This document shows positions 9,472-18,109 of a DNA stretch of 64,000 nucleotides, piece by piece. This DNA is from Chryseobacterium indologenes (GTDB lineage: Bacteria; Bacteroidota; Bacteroidia; Flavobacteriales; Weeksellaceae): the NCBI RefSeq assembly GCF_001295265.1, contig NZ_LJOD01000011.1:1-64000 (forward strand). The letters are read 5' to 3'. The position numbers and the translations under genes are program-made. The first letter of the stretch is position 1; every line of letters begins with the position of its first letter. Under the pieces are notes generated by a model, which saw only the letters and a program-made list of their open reading frames with translations, was not told the DNA's origin and made no database searches.

Positions 9472-10410
9472 ATGAAAAAATATATTAGCAGTCTTTTAGT
9501 ACTAGTTTCGGGATTTGCTTTTTCCCAGACTATTCTGAACGCTTCTTCTCCTGAGGAATTTAGACAGATGAGAGCTGAATCTATGAGAAAAGCAGGGGAT
9601 ACTGTTATCAGTAATAAAGTGAAACCACTGGAATATGGATTCGTAGATGATAAAGACATCATGAAAAGTATGTTTGTTTGGGAGATCATTGATATGAATG
9701 ATAAGATCAACCAACCTTTCTACTATGACAATCCGGATGGTCTTCTTTCTTCCTCTACAAGATCTATATATCAGCTTTTGTTAGATGGTGCGCTTAACGG
9801 AACCATCAAGGAAGTATATGATGATGATAACTTTGTAACCAGACTTAGCCCAGAAGCTATTCAGAAAAGACTGGAAAGTGTAAGACTGGATGAAGAAGCT
9901 ATCGATATTCTTAACTCCGGAAGAGCATTAACAGAAGAAGAAAAGAAGAGATTAACAGATATCATCAGAACAACAACAGATAAAGTTAAAGTTCTTAAGA
10001 TAATGGGTATGTGGTTCATCGATAAGAGAGACGGGCAAATGAAGTACAGACCTCTGGGTCTTGCAGCTATGGGTCCGGATCCATCTTCAATAGGAAGAAT
10101 TGGTCCTGACGGCCAGCCTCTTGCAGGTGGTGATGATCTTGTAGACCTGTTCTGGATCTATTATCCAAATGCACGTGAAATCCTTGCGAATAATTATGTG
10201 TATAACAGAAAGAACTCTTCTGCGGACCTGTCTTTTGATGATATTATCAATGCAAGAAGATTCTCTTCAATAATTTATAAGTCATCAAGCGGTTTAGGAG
10301 ACGGTAAAATCAAAGATTATATTCCTAGAGATGCTGATGATCAGCTGGAAGAAAGCGAGAGAATTAAATCGCAGATTCTTGAAATGGAAAATGAAATGTG
10401 GAATTACTAA
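9472..10410 (+). CDS. gldN: Type IX secretion ring protein GldN
   Basis: GldN is a periplasmic protein that binds GldK in the T9SS ring. The 312-residue product has a signal peptide ending near FAFSQ, followed by the characteristic region of MFVWEIIDMNDKINQPFYY (about 64-82). It is the last gene of the operon, 22 bases after gldM, and is followed by a strong terminator. No second gldN-like copy is seen in the window. Confidence 0.95.
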   Translation: MKKYISSLLVLVSGFAFSQTILNASSPEEFRQMRAESMRKAGDTVISNKVKPLEYGFVDDKDIMKSMFVWEIIDMNDKINQPFYYDNPDGLLSSSTRSIYQLLLDGALNGTIKEVYDDDNFVTRLSPEAIQKRLESVRLDEEAIDILNSGRALTEEEKKRLTDIIRTTTDKVKVLKIMGMWFIDKRDGQMKYRPLGLAAMGPDPSSIGRIGPDGQPLAGGDDLVDLFWIYYPNAREILANNYVYNRKNSSADLSFDDIINARRFSSIIYKSSSGLGDGKIKDYIPRDADDQLEESERIKSQILEMENEMWNY

Positions 10411-10432
10411 ATTTCACTTGATATTTATAGAA

Positions 10433-10463
10433 AACCTGAGTATTTTTACTCAGGTTTTTTTAT
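10433..10463 (+). terminator. Terminator of gldKLMN
   Basis: A ten-pair stem, AACCTGAGTA (10433-10442) with TACTCAGGTT (10447-10456), has a TTTT loop and is followed by T-rich sequence to 10464. The next gene starts at 10465, with no space for a ribosome-binding site after the hairpin. Confidence 0.9.
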
Positions 10464-10464
10464 T

Positions 10465-11499
10465 ATGAAGAATGTAGATTATATTATTGTCGGGGATGGC
10501 TATGCAGGGCTGTTTTTTGCCCATCAGCTTATAAAGAACGGTAAATCCTTCGTCATCTATTCTGAGGGAAGGAAAAGCGCTTCTCAGGTTTCAGCAGGAA
10601 TTATCAACCCGGTAGTTCTGAAGAAATTTACAACTTTCTGGAAAGCTCAGGAGCAGATTGATTTTCTGAAGATTACTCTGGATGAAATTAAATCTTATAC
10701 AGATAAAAATTATCTTATCAAAGCACCCATCCACAGAATTTTTCATGATGAAAATGAACAGAAGCTCTGGCTGAAGAAATCAGAAAATGAAGACCTGTCT
10801 GATTTTCTTGACAAAAATTTCGATCGTTTAGAGGGCGTAAAAAACGAGTTTAAGACCGGAAAGGTTAATCAGTCTGCCAGACTGGATGTAAGTGGATTTT
10901 TTGAGGGTTTATTCAGTTATTTCAAGAAAAATGAGCTGATCGAAGAAGAAAAATTTGATTATGCAAAATTAGATGCTCAGAATTCATCCTACAAAGATTA
11001 TCAGTTTAAAAATGTTGTATTCTGTGAAGGTATGGGAGTGAAAGAGAATCCATATTTTTCTGATATTGCAGTTAATCCCAATAAAGGGCATCACATAAAA
11101 GTGAAACTGTCTGTATCTCTTCCTGAAAATATTACCGTTAAAAAGAAACATTTCCTGTTTCCAACTGATAATGGAACGTATTTTTATGGTGGAACCTATG
11201 ACAGAGAGCAGCTTCATCATCATATAGATGATTCTGCAGTGGAGCAGCTTGTCAATGGTCTCTCTGAAATTTATCCTTATGATTTTGAAGTAAAAGAAGT
11301 GAACTTTGGCTTCCGTCCTACAGTAAAAGACCGAAGGCCTATCATCGGAAGACATGAAGAATATAAAAATCTCTATGTTTTCAATGGATTAGGGGCAAGA
11401 GGAATTCTTAACGGATGTTATTTTTCCCATAGCCTGTACCGTTTCATCGAGGAAAATATCCCTCTGCATGAAGAAGTTTCCTTAAACAGATTTCAATAA
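10465..11499 (+). CDS. FAD-dependent amine/amino-acid oxidoreductase (DAO family)
   Basis: A 344-residue flavoenzyme of the D-amino-acid-oxidase/glycine-oxidase fold. The dinucleotide-binding motif GDGYAG is at residues 10-15. The C-terminal part has GFRPTVKDRRPIIGR and the FAD-contacting GLGARG of this fold. No membrane segment is visible. The substrate cannot be inferred; family members oxidise amino acids or modified nucleosides. The start is fixed because the nucleotide-binding motif begins only nine residues in. The start codon follows directly on the gldN terminator T-tract, which is odd for initiation. The next gene (SemiSWEET) begins 31 bases on. Confidence 0.85.
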   Translation: MKNVDYIIVGDGYAGLFFAHQLIKNGKSFVIYSEGRKSASQVSAGIINPVVLKKFTTFWKAQEQIDFLKITLDEIKSYTDKNYLIKAPIHRIFHDENEQKLWLKKSENEDLSDFLDKNFDRLEGVKNEFKTGKVNQSARLDVSGFFEGLFSYFKKNELIEEEKFDYAKLDAQNSSYKDYQFKNVVFCEGMGVKENPYFSDIAVNPNKGHHIKVKLSVSLPENITVKKKHFLFPTDNGTYFYGGTYDREQLHHHIDDSAVEQLVNGLSEIYPYDFEVKEVNFGFRPTVKDRRPIIGRHEEYKNLYVFNGLGARGILNGCYFSHSLYRFIEENIPLHEEVSLNRFQ

Positions 11500-11530
11500 G
11501 AGTTAAAATATATATTCAAGAAACAGGTCT

Positions 11531-11788
11531 ATGAATGAAAATCTTCTCGGAATCACAGCCGGTGTTCTTACCTCCATTTCGATGATTCCCCAGCTAATAA
11601 AAGTGATCAGGAAAAAAGATGTGAAAGATATTTCTTTGGTTATGCTTCTGATTCTTATTTCAGGACTTTCACTATGGGTATGGTACGGTATTAAGAAAGA
11701 TGAACTGCCTATAATTCTGTCGAATTCATTTGCTGTATTGGTGAATTTGAGTCTTTTAGGCTGCTATATCCTCTATAAAAAATCTTGA
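11531..11788 (+). CDS. SemiSWEET-type sugar transporter
   Basis: An 85-residue membrane protein with three predicted helices, the size of bacterial SemiSWEETs, which dimerise to carry sugars across the cytoplasmic membrane. The PQ-loop motif is clear in the first helix: MIPQLIKVIRKKDVKDIS, with the Pro-Gln pair near residues 20-21. Its substrate is not evident. It follows the FAD oxidoreductase by 31 bases and may share its transcript. Confidence 0.9.
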   Translation: MNENLLGITAGVLTSISMIPQLIKVIRKKDVKDISLVMLLILISGLSLWVWYGIKKDELPIILSNSFAVLVNLSLLGCYILYKKS

Positions 11789-11807
11789 GTTCAGATAATA
11801 GTATAAT

Positions 11808-11839
11808 AGTAGCGGCGGGCCATTCGGCCCGCCGCTACT
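11808..11839. terminator. GC-rich hairpin between convergent genes
   Basis: A perfect 14-pair stem, AGTAGCGGCGGGCC (11808-11821) with GGCCCGCCGCTACT (11826-11839), has an ATTC loop and lies between the convergent SemiSWEET and META genes. It is far richer in GC than its surroundings and has no T-tract directly after it on either strand, so it may be a non-canonical two-way terminator. Confidence 0.65.
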
Positions 11840-11862
11840 GCTTGACAATATATTTTTTTCAA

Positions 11863-12294
11863 TTAGTTCTGAAGTGTGAACTTTGCCAAAGGAGCCATTT
11901 TGGCCTTATTTAAAGTCAGTGTATTTCCGTTAACCGAATAATTATCTGCTGCAAGTACAGCTTTTGTAAATTGATTTTCAATATCCAGATCTTCACAGGC
12001 CATCATGGTGGACATTCCCTGGTTGAATTTGATTCTCATAGCTTCTGGCTTAATTTCATAAGTTCCTCCAAAGCCATTGCACCCGGCATGTCCCTCATAT
12101 CTCATACCTTCTGTATTAAGCTTGAAATAAGGATTATTTTTAGGGTTTTTAAGCTGAATAGGTTTTCCGTTTAATTCCGTCAGTTTCCATGTTTTCCCTG
12201 TAATATCGGTACTGTTCTGAGCTGAAGGAGTTTTACATGAAATTAAGAATGCAAACAAGAATACAGTAGATAAGTAATAAAGTAAATTTTTCAT
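11863..12294 (-). CDS. META-domain (HslJ-like) lipoprotein
   Basis: A 143-residue lipoprotein with a signal peptide and acylated Cys20 (LISC). The mature part is a META domain: GKTWKLTELNGKPI (about 33-46), the YEGHAGCNGFGGTYEI segment containing the hallmark CNxFxG, and a C-terminal beta-strand repeat. HslJ-type META proteins are envelope proteins linked to novobiocin resistance in E. coli; the role here is unknown. It is 42 bases downstream of another small lipoprotein on the same strand. Confidence 0.88.
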   Translation of the reverse strand: MKNLLYYLSTVFLFAFLISCKTPSAQNSTDITGKTWKLTELNGKPIQLKNPKNNPYFKLNTEGMRYEGHAGCNGFGGTYEIKPEAMRIKFNQGMSTMMACEDLDIENQFTKAVLAADNYSVNGNTLTLNKAKMAPLAKFTLQN

Positions 12295-12336
12295 AATAAT
12301 TGATATTTTGATTAAAAGTAATGGTTCTGCCTTATT

Positions 12337-12726
12337 TTAGTAAGAAGCCATTTTTGCAGATCCGGAACCTTTAGAGTCACGTTTAGAATGGAACAGTACC
12401 ATGTCTACATTTTTCTTTAAAAAAGTAATGTTTCCTTTAATGTCAGAATATTGATATTCCTCATTAGAGGCCGTATATTCAGGCAGTGCATCGCTTTTCT
12501 TCAGATTATAGGTTTTTCCGTTCAGATGAACAGTAGCCGTGTTTTTTGTACTGTTTACGGTGACTTCTATTGTTTCGCCATAGCTGTCAGTGAAGACATT
12601 TTTAGATATTTCATCTTTGTTTTCCGGAGCGGCAGTAATGGTTTCAGCTTCTTTACCAGGATGTTTACACGCTGTTGAGGAAAAGACGGCTACTCCTACA
12701 AGGACCGTTGTTAATAATTTTTTCAT
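12337..12726 (-). CDS. Small lipoprotein, possibly MliC-like
   Basis: A 129-residue lipoprotein with a signal peptide and acylated Cys20 (SSTACKH). The core, from about residue 45, has short beta strands (ETIEVTVNSTKNTATVHLNG, then an EEYQYSD segment) recalling the eight-stranded MliC C-type lysozyme-inhibitor fold. The similarity is by eye and the family's cysteines are not obvious, so it is tentative. It is probably cotranscribed with the META lipoprotein. Confidence 0.6.
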   Translation of the reverse strand: MKKLLTTVLVGVAVFSSTACKHPGKEAETITAAPENKDEISKNVFTDSYGETIEVTVNSTKNTATVHLNGKTYNLKKSDALPEYTASNEEYQYSDIKGNITFLKKNVDMVLFHSKRDSKGSGSAKMASY

Positions 12727-13248
12727 AGTGATAAGTGATTTTAAAGTGTTGCATGAAATTGCGATATTAATATTATATAAAATTACAAATATTATTGATA
12801 ATTATATGTTAATTTTACATAAATTAATTATATTTTTTTATTCAAAAACAATGCGATTTCTTTTAAAGTACTTTCATAAGCCCTCAAAGAAGGAAGTATT
12901 AAAAAAAATCAGAAGGATATGCCCGGATTTCAGGGTCCGATTTCAGAATAAAAAATATATTCTTTTACCATTTCACGGTGCTGTTTTAACGCGGTGCAAA
13001 AGTATTAAAAATTACAACATGCTGATACATAGGTTTAAATGATTTAAATCATGCTGTAATGAAATATAGAATTTAATTGAACTGCCATTCTAATAAATAT
13101 ATCCTTCAAAAAAACAGTAAAGAAAATAATGATGGATCATTCATTGAAAGAAGATGAAAATAATTATGAAATCCCGTAATTACCTTATTCAGCTTATTTA
13201 AAGGAGCGTTAAATTTTGTTAATCTGCTATGAGGATATATATTTCTAA
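12727..13248. other. Intergenic, no confident gene
   Basis: About 520 very AT-rich bases between a minus-strand lipoprotein and a plus-strand membrane protein. A 63-residue frame starting at ATG 12851 (MRFLLKYFHKPSKK...) is open to 13042, but it has no recognisable domain, promoter or neighbour support. Both promoters for the divergent flanking genes should lie here. Confidence 0.5.
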
Positions 13249-13251
13249 ATG

Positions 13252-13259
13252 TACATTTG
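13252..13259 (+). promoter_or_regulatory. -7 box for the gene at 13270
   Basis: TACATTTG is an exact TAnnTTTG match ten bases before ATG 13270. It lies downstream of the alternative ATG at 13249, so it supports the later start and a very short leader. Confidence 0.5.
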
Positions 13260-13269
13260 CGACTTCAAA

Positions 13270-13659
13270 ATGAGAAACTTTATAATATATTTTTTGACAG
13301 GCCTTTTCCTGCTATTTGTAGTAGAGAGCCGTCTGAATGTTAAAACACTTCGGAATGACTATTCCGGACATGTTTCTCATCATATGCCCAAAAGAGCCAA
13401 CCGCCTGAATCAGACGTACGAAAAGCTTACCATTCAGCAGATGGCAGATCATATAGACAATTCCACATTAGAACTTTATGAAGATGATTTCCATCTTTCT
13501 GATACTTTTCAGGCCATTGTTGTTCTTGCCGGAGTGTTTAATCTGGTTTATATTTTTGGATTAAGATCTTTTAAAAGCAAAAAACCTGATATTCATGGTT
13601 TCCTTTCGCTGTTTTCCCATGTAAAAAGATTCATTCTGATCCGTTCTATCAGAATTTAA
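13270..13659 (+). CDS. Small two-helix membrane protein, unknown function
   Basis: A 129-residue protein with an N-terminal hydrophobic helix (FIIYFLTGLFLLFVV) and a second near residues 85-100 (TFQAIVVLAGVFNLVYIFGL). A polar, histidine-containing stretch of about 60 residues lies between them. The frame also opens at an ATG at 13249, but a -7 box at 13252-13259 argues for the start at 13270. It resembles no family I recognise. It is followed by about 150 bases before the efflux operon and is not clearly part of it. Confidence 0.6.
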   Translation: MRNFIIYFLTGLFLLFVVESRLNVKTLRNDYSGHVSHHMPKRANRLNQTYEKLTIQQMADHIDNSTLELYEDDFHLSDTFQAIVVLAGVFNLVYIFGLRSFKSKKPDIHGFLSLFSHVKRFILIRSIRI

Positions 13660-13808
13660 AAATTCACTTTTTTTAATTTGTTTTCTGTTCTCAATGCAGG
13701 CAGGAAACACACTGTGTTGTGTATGCCGGTAATCATCACATCGCAGAAATCTCTGTTACCTTTTATTTCCATTCAAAACATTAACGAATTTATATTAACT
13801 CTAGAATT

Positions 13809-14894
13809 ATGATGAAAAGAGTTGCCTCAGGCATTGCGCTTTGTACCCTTTTGCTGGCAGTAAGCTGCGGTCACAAAAAAGAAGAAAAAGAAGAAGCGGC
13901 AGTTTATCCTGTTACCAGTCCTGTAAGGATGGATACTGTGATCAATAAAGAATTTGTAGCCCAGATCCAGTCCGTAAAAAACATTGAAATCCGCGCACAG
14001 GAAAAAGGATTTCTCGAAAAAATTTACGTAGATGAAGGCCAGTATGTACACGCAGGCCAGACCCTGTTCAGAATTATGCCTCAGTTATACCAGGCAGAGC
14101 TGTTAAAAGCTAAAGCAGAAGTAGAGCAGGCATCTATTGAACTTAAAAATGCCAGTACGCTGGCTAATAACAACATTGTTTCCAAGAATGAAAGAGCAAT
14201 GGCTAAAGCTAAGCTGGATGCAGCTAATGCTGAAATGAAACTGGCTCAGATCCATTTATCATTTACCGATATTAAAGCCCCGTTTTCAGGAGTAATCAAC
14301 AGAATTCCTCTAAAATTGGGTAGCCTTGTGGATGAAGGTGATCTGTTGACTTCTTTATCAGACAATACAAGTGTTTACAGCTATTTTAATGTTTCAGAAC
14401 CAGAATATCTGAGCTATCAGACCCATGCGGCAGACAGGGGAAGCAATCAGGTATCCTTAATCATGGCCAATGGAGAAACACTGCCTCAAAAAGGAGAGAT
14501 CCAGACCATTGAAGGAGAATTTGACAACGAAACCGGCAATATTGCCTTCAGAGCAAAATTCCCCAACCCGGATAAGCTTCTGAGAAACGGAGAAACCGGG
14601 AAAATACAGATGACCCTTCCGGTACATAACGCATTAATTATTCCACAGAAAGCAACCTATGAAATCCAGGATCAGAAATATGTATTTGTGATTGATAAAA
14701 ACGGGGTAGCAAAATCCAGAAACATAAAAATAGCTTATGAACTGCCTGATCTTTATGTAGTGGGTTCTGGCCTTTCGACAGGAGATAAAATATTATTGGA
14801 AGGAGTACAGAAAGTAAAAGACGATCAAAAGATAAAAATAAAATTCCAGGATCCTAAAAAAGTTCTTCAGTCGTTGAAATTAAAAGCAGAGTAG
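13809..14894 (+). CDS. RND efflux periplasmic adaptor (membrane fusion protein)
   Basis: The adaptor bridges the inner-membrane pump and outer-membrane channel of a tripartite efflux system. The 361-residue protein has a lipoprotein signal peptide with acylated Cys20 (AVSCGHKK), then a lipoyl half-motif (IRAQEKGFLEKIYVDEGQYV). A coiled-coil hairpin follows (about 95-150), then the second lipoyl half (LSFTDIKAPFSGVINR) and a beta-barrel. These are the HlyD/AcrA domains in normal order. It is 23 bases ahead of the pump gene, with the channel gene after that. The substrate cannot be read from sequence. Confidence 0.95.
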   Translation: MMKRVASGIALCTLLLAVSCGHKKEEKEEAAVYPVTSPVRMDTVINKEFVAQIQSVKNIEIRAQEKGFLEKIYVDEGQYVHAGQTLFRIMPQLYQAELLKAKAEVEQASIELKNASTLANNNIVSKNERAMAKAKLDAANAEMKLAQIHLSFTDIKAPFSGVINRIPLKLGSLVDEGDLLTSLSDNTSVYSYFNVSEPEYLSYQTHAADRGSNQVSLIMANGETLPQKGEIQTIEGEFDNETGNIAFRAKFPNPDKLLRNGETGKIQMTLPVHNALIIPQKATYEIQDQKYVFVIDKNGVAKSRNIKIAYELPDLYVVGSGLSTGDKILLEGVQKVKDDQKIKIKFQDPKKVLQSLKLKAE

Positions 14895-14917
14895 TCTACG
14901 TCTAATAAAGAAACAGT

Positions 14918-17900
14918 ATGTTTAAGAAATTCATCCGCAGACCTGTTCTGTCTATCGTAATCTCTTTGATTATCGTATTTATGGGAGTTTTGTCATTGGT
15001 AAAACTTCCGGTGACCCAGTTTCCTTCAATTTCTCCGCCTAAAGTAAATATTACTGCGGAATATCCCGGAGCCAACAACGAATTATTGATCAAGTCCGTG
15101 GTTATCCCCCTCGAAAGAGGACTGAATGGAGTACCGGGCATGAAATATATGACTTCCGATGCAGGAAATGACGGGGAAGCTTCCATTCAGGTGGTGTTCG
15201 ATCTTGGAACAGATCCCAATGTTGCCGCAGTAAATGTTCAGAACCGTGTATCTTCAGTAGTCAATAAACTTCCACCGCTGGTAGTACGTGAAGGAGTGAA
15301 AATTACCCGTGAAGAACCCAATATGCTCATGTACATCAACCTGTACAGTGACGATCCTAAAGCTGACCAGAAATTCCTGTTCAATTATGCTGATATTAAC
15401 GTAATGTCCGAATTGAGAAGGGTAAGCGGGGTAGGATTCGCAGATATTCTAGGAACCCGTGAATATGCCATGCGTATCTGGCTGAAGCCAGACAGGCTTA
15501 CCGCTTATAATATCTCAGCTGACGAGGTAATGGAGGCCCTGAATCAGCAGAGTCTTGAAGCTTCTCCGGGAAAAACAGGAGAGAGCTCCGGGAAGCGCTC
15601 GCAATCATTTGAATACATCCTGAAATATCCGGGACGTTTCAATAATGAAAAAGACTACGGAAACATCATCTTAAAAGCAAAATCAGCCGGAGAATTTGTA
15701 AGGCTGAAAGATGTTGCAGATATTGAATTCGGAAGCTCAATGTATGATATCTATTCCACGCTGAACGGAAAACCTTCGGCAGCAATTACTGTAAAGCAGT
15801 CATATGGCTCCAATGCAAGTGATGTTATCAAAAATGTGAAGGCTTTAATGGCGGACCTTGAGAAAAATACATTTCCGAAAGGTATGCATTATGATATCAG
15901 CTATGACGTTTCCAGGTTCCTTGATGCTTCCATGGAAAAAGTAATTCACACATTGTTTGAAGCTTTCATTCTTGTGGCAATCGTAGTATTTCTGTTCCTT
16001 GGAGACTGGCGTTCAACGCTAATTCCGGCTCTGGCCGTTCCCGTTTCATTGGTGGGTACATTTGCTGTAATGTTTGCATTCGGAATCACCCTGAATATGA
16101 TTTCACTCTTTGCTCTGGTAATGGCCATCGGGGTTGTAGTAGATGATGCGATTGTAGTGATTGAAGCTGTTCACGCCAAAATGGAGGAGAAACATCTTTC
16201 CCCTTTGAAAGCCACAGAAGAAGCAATGCATGAGATCAGTGGGGCCATCATTGCGATTACATTGGTAATGGCATCCGTATTCATTCCAATTGCCTTTATG
16301 TCCGGCCCGGTAGGAGTATTTTACCGTCAGTTCTCTATTACCATGGCTTCGGCAATTATCCTTTCCGGAGTGGTTGCATTAACGCTTACACCTGCACTTT
16401 GCGCCCTGATCCTGAAAAATAACCACGGAAAAGCCAGAAAGAAGACACCCGTTACCATTTTCCTGGATAAATTCAATAACCTGTTTACAAAAGGAGCCGG
16501 GAAATACGAGAAACTGCTGAATAAAACAGTAACAAAGAAAGCATTTACCCTTCCGTTATTGCTGGCATTCTGTGCCTGTACTTTCTTCCTGAGTAATTCC
16601 CTTCCTTCCGGATTTATCCCGGCAGAAGACCAGGGAATGATCTATGCGATTATCCAGACCCCGCCGGGATCTACACTGGAAAGAACCAATCAGATTGCGA
16701 GAGAATTGCTTCGGGAATCTGAAGATATTGACGGGGTGCAGTCAGTTTCCTCACTGGCAGGATACGAAATTCTGACAGAAGGAACCGGTTCCAATTCAGG
16801 AACCTGTCTGATCAACCTGAAAAGTTGGGAAGAACGCAAAGAATCCGCCGCAGAAATTATTGAAAAGCTGGAAGAAAAAGCCAAAAATATTCCCGGAGCC
16901 AATATAGAATTTTTCCAGCCGCCTTCCATTCCGGGATATGGTGCCGCGGGAGGTTTTGAACTCCGCCTGCTGGATAAGGCCGGAAGTGGAGATTACCATA
17001 AAATGGAACAGGTAAGCAACGATTTTGTAAAAGAATTAAAGAAACGCCCTGAACTGGGGTCTGCATTTACTTTCTATTCTGCAAGCTTCCCTCAGTATAT
17101 GCTTAAGGTGGATAATGATCTTGCCGAGCAAAAAGGGGTTACCATTGATAATGCTATGGGCAACCTGTCTACTCTGATCGGCTCCAACTATGAGACCAGT
17201 TTTATCCGTTTTGACAGGCCTTACAAAGTAATCGTACAGGCCGGACCGCAGTACCGGGCACTTCCAACCGACCTTCTGAAACTGTATGTGAAAAATGATA
17301 AAGAACAGATGGTTCCGTACTCCGATTTTATGAAACTTGAAAAAGTATACGGACTTTCCGAGATTACAAGACATAATATGTATAACTCTGCCGAAGTGAG
17401 CGGAACTCCGGCGCCGGGATACAGCAGCGGACAGGCCATCAAAGCCATTCAGGAAGTTGCTGATAAAACACTTCCTAGAGGTTTTGGAATAGACTGGGCA
17501 GGTATTTCTAAAGACGAGGTGAGCCGTGGAAACGAAGCTATATTTATCTTTCTGGTGTGTCTGGGATTTGTTTACCTGATCCTTTCAGCACAATATGAAA
17601 GCTTTATCCTTCCGCTTCCGGTAATTTTATCCCTTCCTACAGGTATTTTCGGAGCATTTTTATGCCTGAAATTATTAGGTCTGGAAAATAATATTTATGC
17701 ACAGGTTGCCATGGTCATGCTGATTGGCCTGCTGGGTAAAAATGCTGTACTGATTGTGGAATTTGCGGTTCAGAAGAAAGCCGAAGAAGGAATTCCGGTG
17801 GTTAAGGCGGCTATTGAAGGCGCAGCCATCCGTTTTCGTCCTATTCTGATGACTTCATTTGCCTTTATTGCAGGTCTTATTCCACTGGTAATGGCTACAG

Positions 17901-18109
17901 GCCCCGGAGCAATAGGGAATCGTACTATCGGGACAGCTGCAGCCGGCGGTATGCTTATAGGAACTGTTTTCGGACTGATGATTATTCCGGGACTGTATTA
18001 TATATTCGGAACCATTGCAGAAAAATCAAGACTGGCCAGATATGAAGAAGAGAACCCATTAACAGAACAAACTGAACCTTACGAACACGATGGAAAATTT
18101 GAAGATTAA
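14918..18109 (+). CDS. RND efflux pump permease (HAE1/AcrB family)
   Basis: A proton-driven trimeric inner-membrane pump of 1063 residues, the usual AcrB length. It begins MFKKFIRRPVLSIVIS, the typical first helix, and has the two large periplasmic loops. The fourth-helix proton-relay segment GVVVDDAIVVIE carries the paired Asp residues, and the C-terminal GLLGKNAVLIVEFA and RPILMTS motifs are present. The N-terminal VKLPVTQFPSISPP matches HAE1 pumps for hydrophobic compounds rather than heavy-metal pumps. The stop overlaps the start of the outer-membrane channel gene by 20 bases, so translation is probably coupled. Confidence 0.97.
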   Translation: MFKKFIRRPVLSIVISLIIVFMGVLSLVKLPVTQFPSISPPKVNITAEYPGANNELLIKSVVIPLERGLNGVPGMKYMTSDAGNDGEASIQVVFDLGTDPNVAAVNVQNRVSSVVNKLPPLVVREGVKITREEPNMLMYINLYSDDPKADQKFLFNYADINVMSELRRVSGVGFADILGTREYAMRIWLKPDRLTAYNISADEVMEALNQQSLEASPGKTGESSGKRSQSFEYILKYPGRFNNEKDYGNIILKAKSAGEFVRLKDVADIEFGSSMYDIYSTLNGKPSAAITVKQSYGSNASDVIKNVKALMADLEKNTFPKGMHYDISYDVSRFLDASMEKVIHTLFEAFILVAIVVFLFLGDWRSTLIPALAVPVSLVGTFAVMFAFGITLNMISLFALVMAIGVVVDDAIVVIEAVHAKMEEKHLSPLKATEEAMHEISGAIIAITLVMASVFIPIAFMSGPVGVFYRQFSITMASAIILSGVVALTLTPALCALILKNNHGKARKKTPVTIFLDKFNNLFTKGAGKYEKLLNKTVTKKAFTLPLLLAFCACTFFLSNSLPSGFIPAEDQGMIYAIIQTPPGSTLERTNQIARELLRESEDIDGVQSVSSLAGYEILTEGTGSNSGTCLINLKSWEERKESAAEIIEKLEEKAKNIPGANIEFFQPPSIPGYGAAGGFELRLLDKAGSGDYHKMEQVSNDFVKELKKRPELGSAFTFYSASFPQYMLKVDNDLAEQKGVTIDNAMGNLSTLIGSNYETSFIRFDRPYKVIVQAGPQYRALPTDLLKLYVKNDKEQMVPYSDFMKLEKVYGLSEITRHNMYNSAEVSGTPAPGYSSGQAIKAIQEVADKTLPRGFGIDWAGISKDEVSRGNEAIFIFLVCLGFVYLILSAQYESFILPLPVILSLPTGIFGAFLCLKLLGLENNIYAQVAMVMLIGLLGKNAVLIVEFAVQKKAEEGIPVVKAAIEGAAIRFRPILMTSFAFIAGLIPLVMATGPGAIGNRTIGTAAAGGMLIGTVFGLMIIPGLYYIFGTIAEKSRLARYEEENPLTEQTEPYEHDGKFED

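Noticed and set aside
12590..13042. 150-residue plus-strand frame
   Set aside because: Its first half is antisense to a clear lipoprotein gene and the remainder has no motif or promoter.
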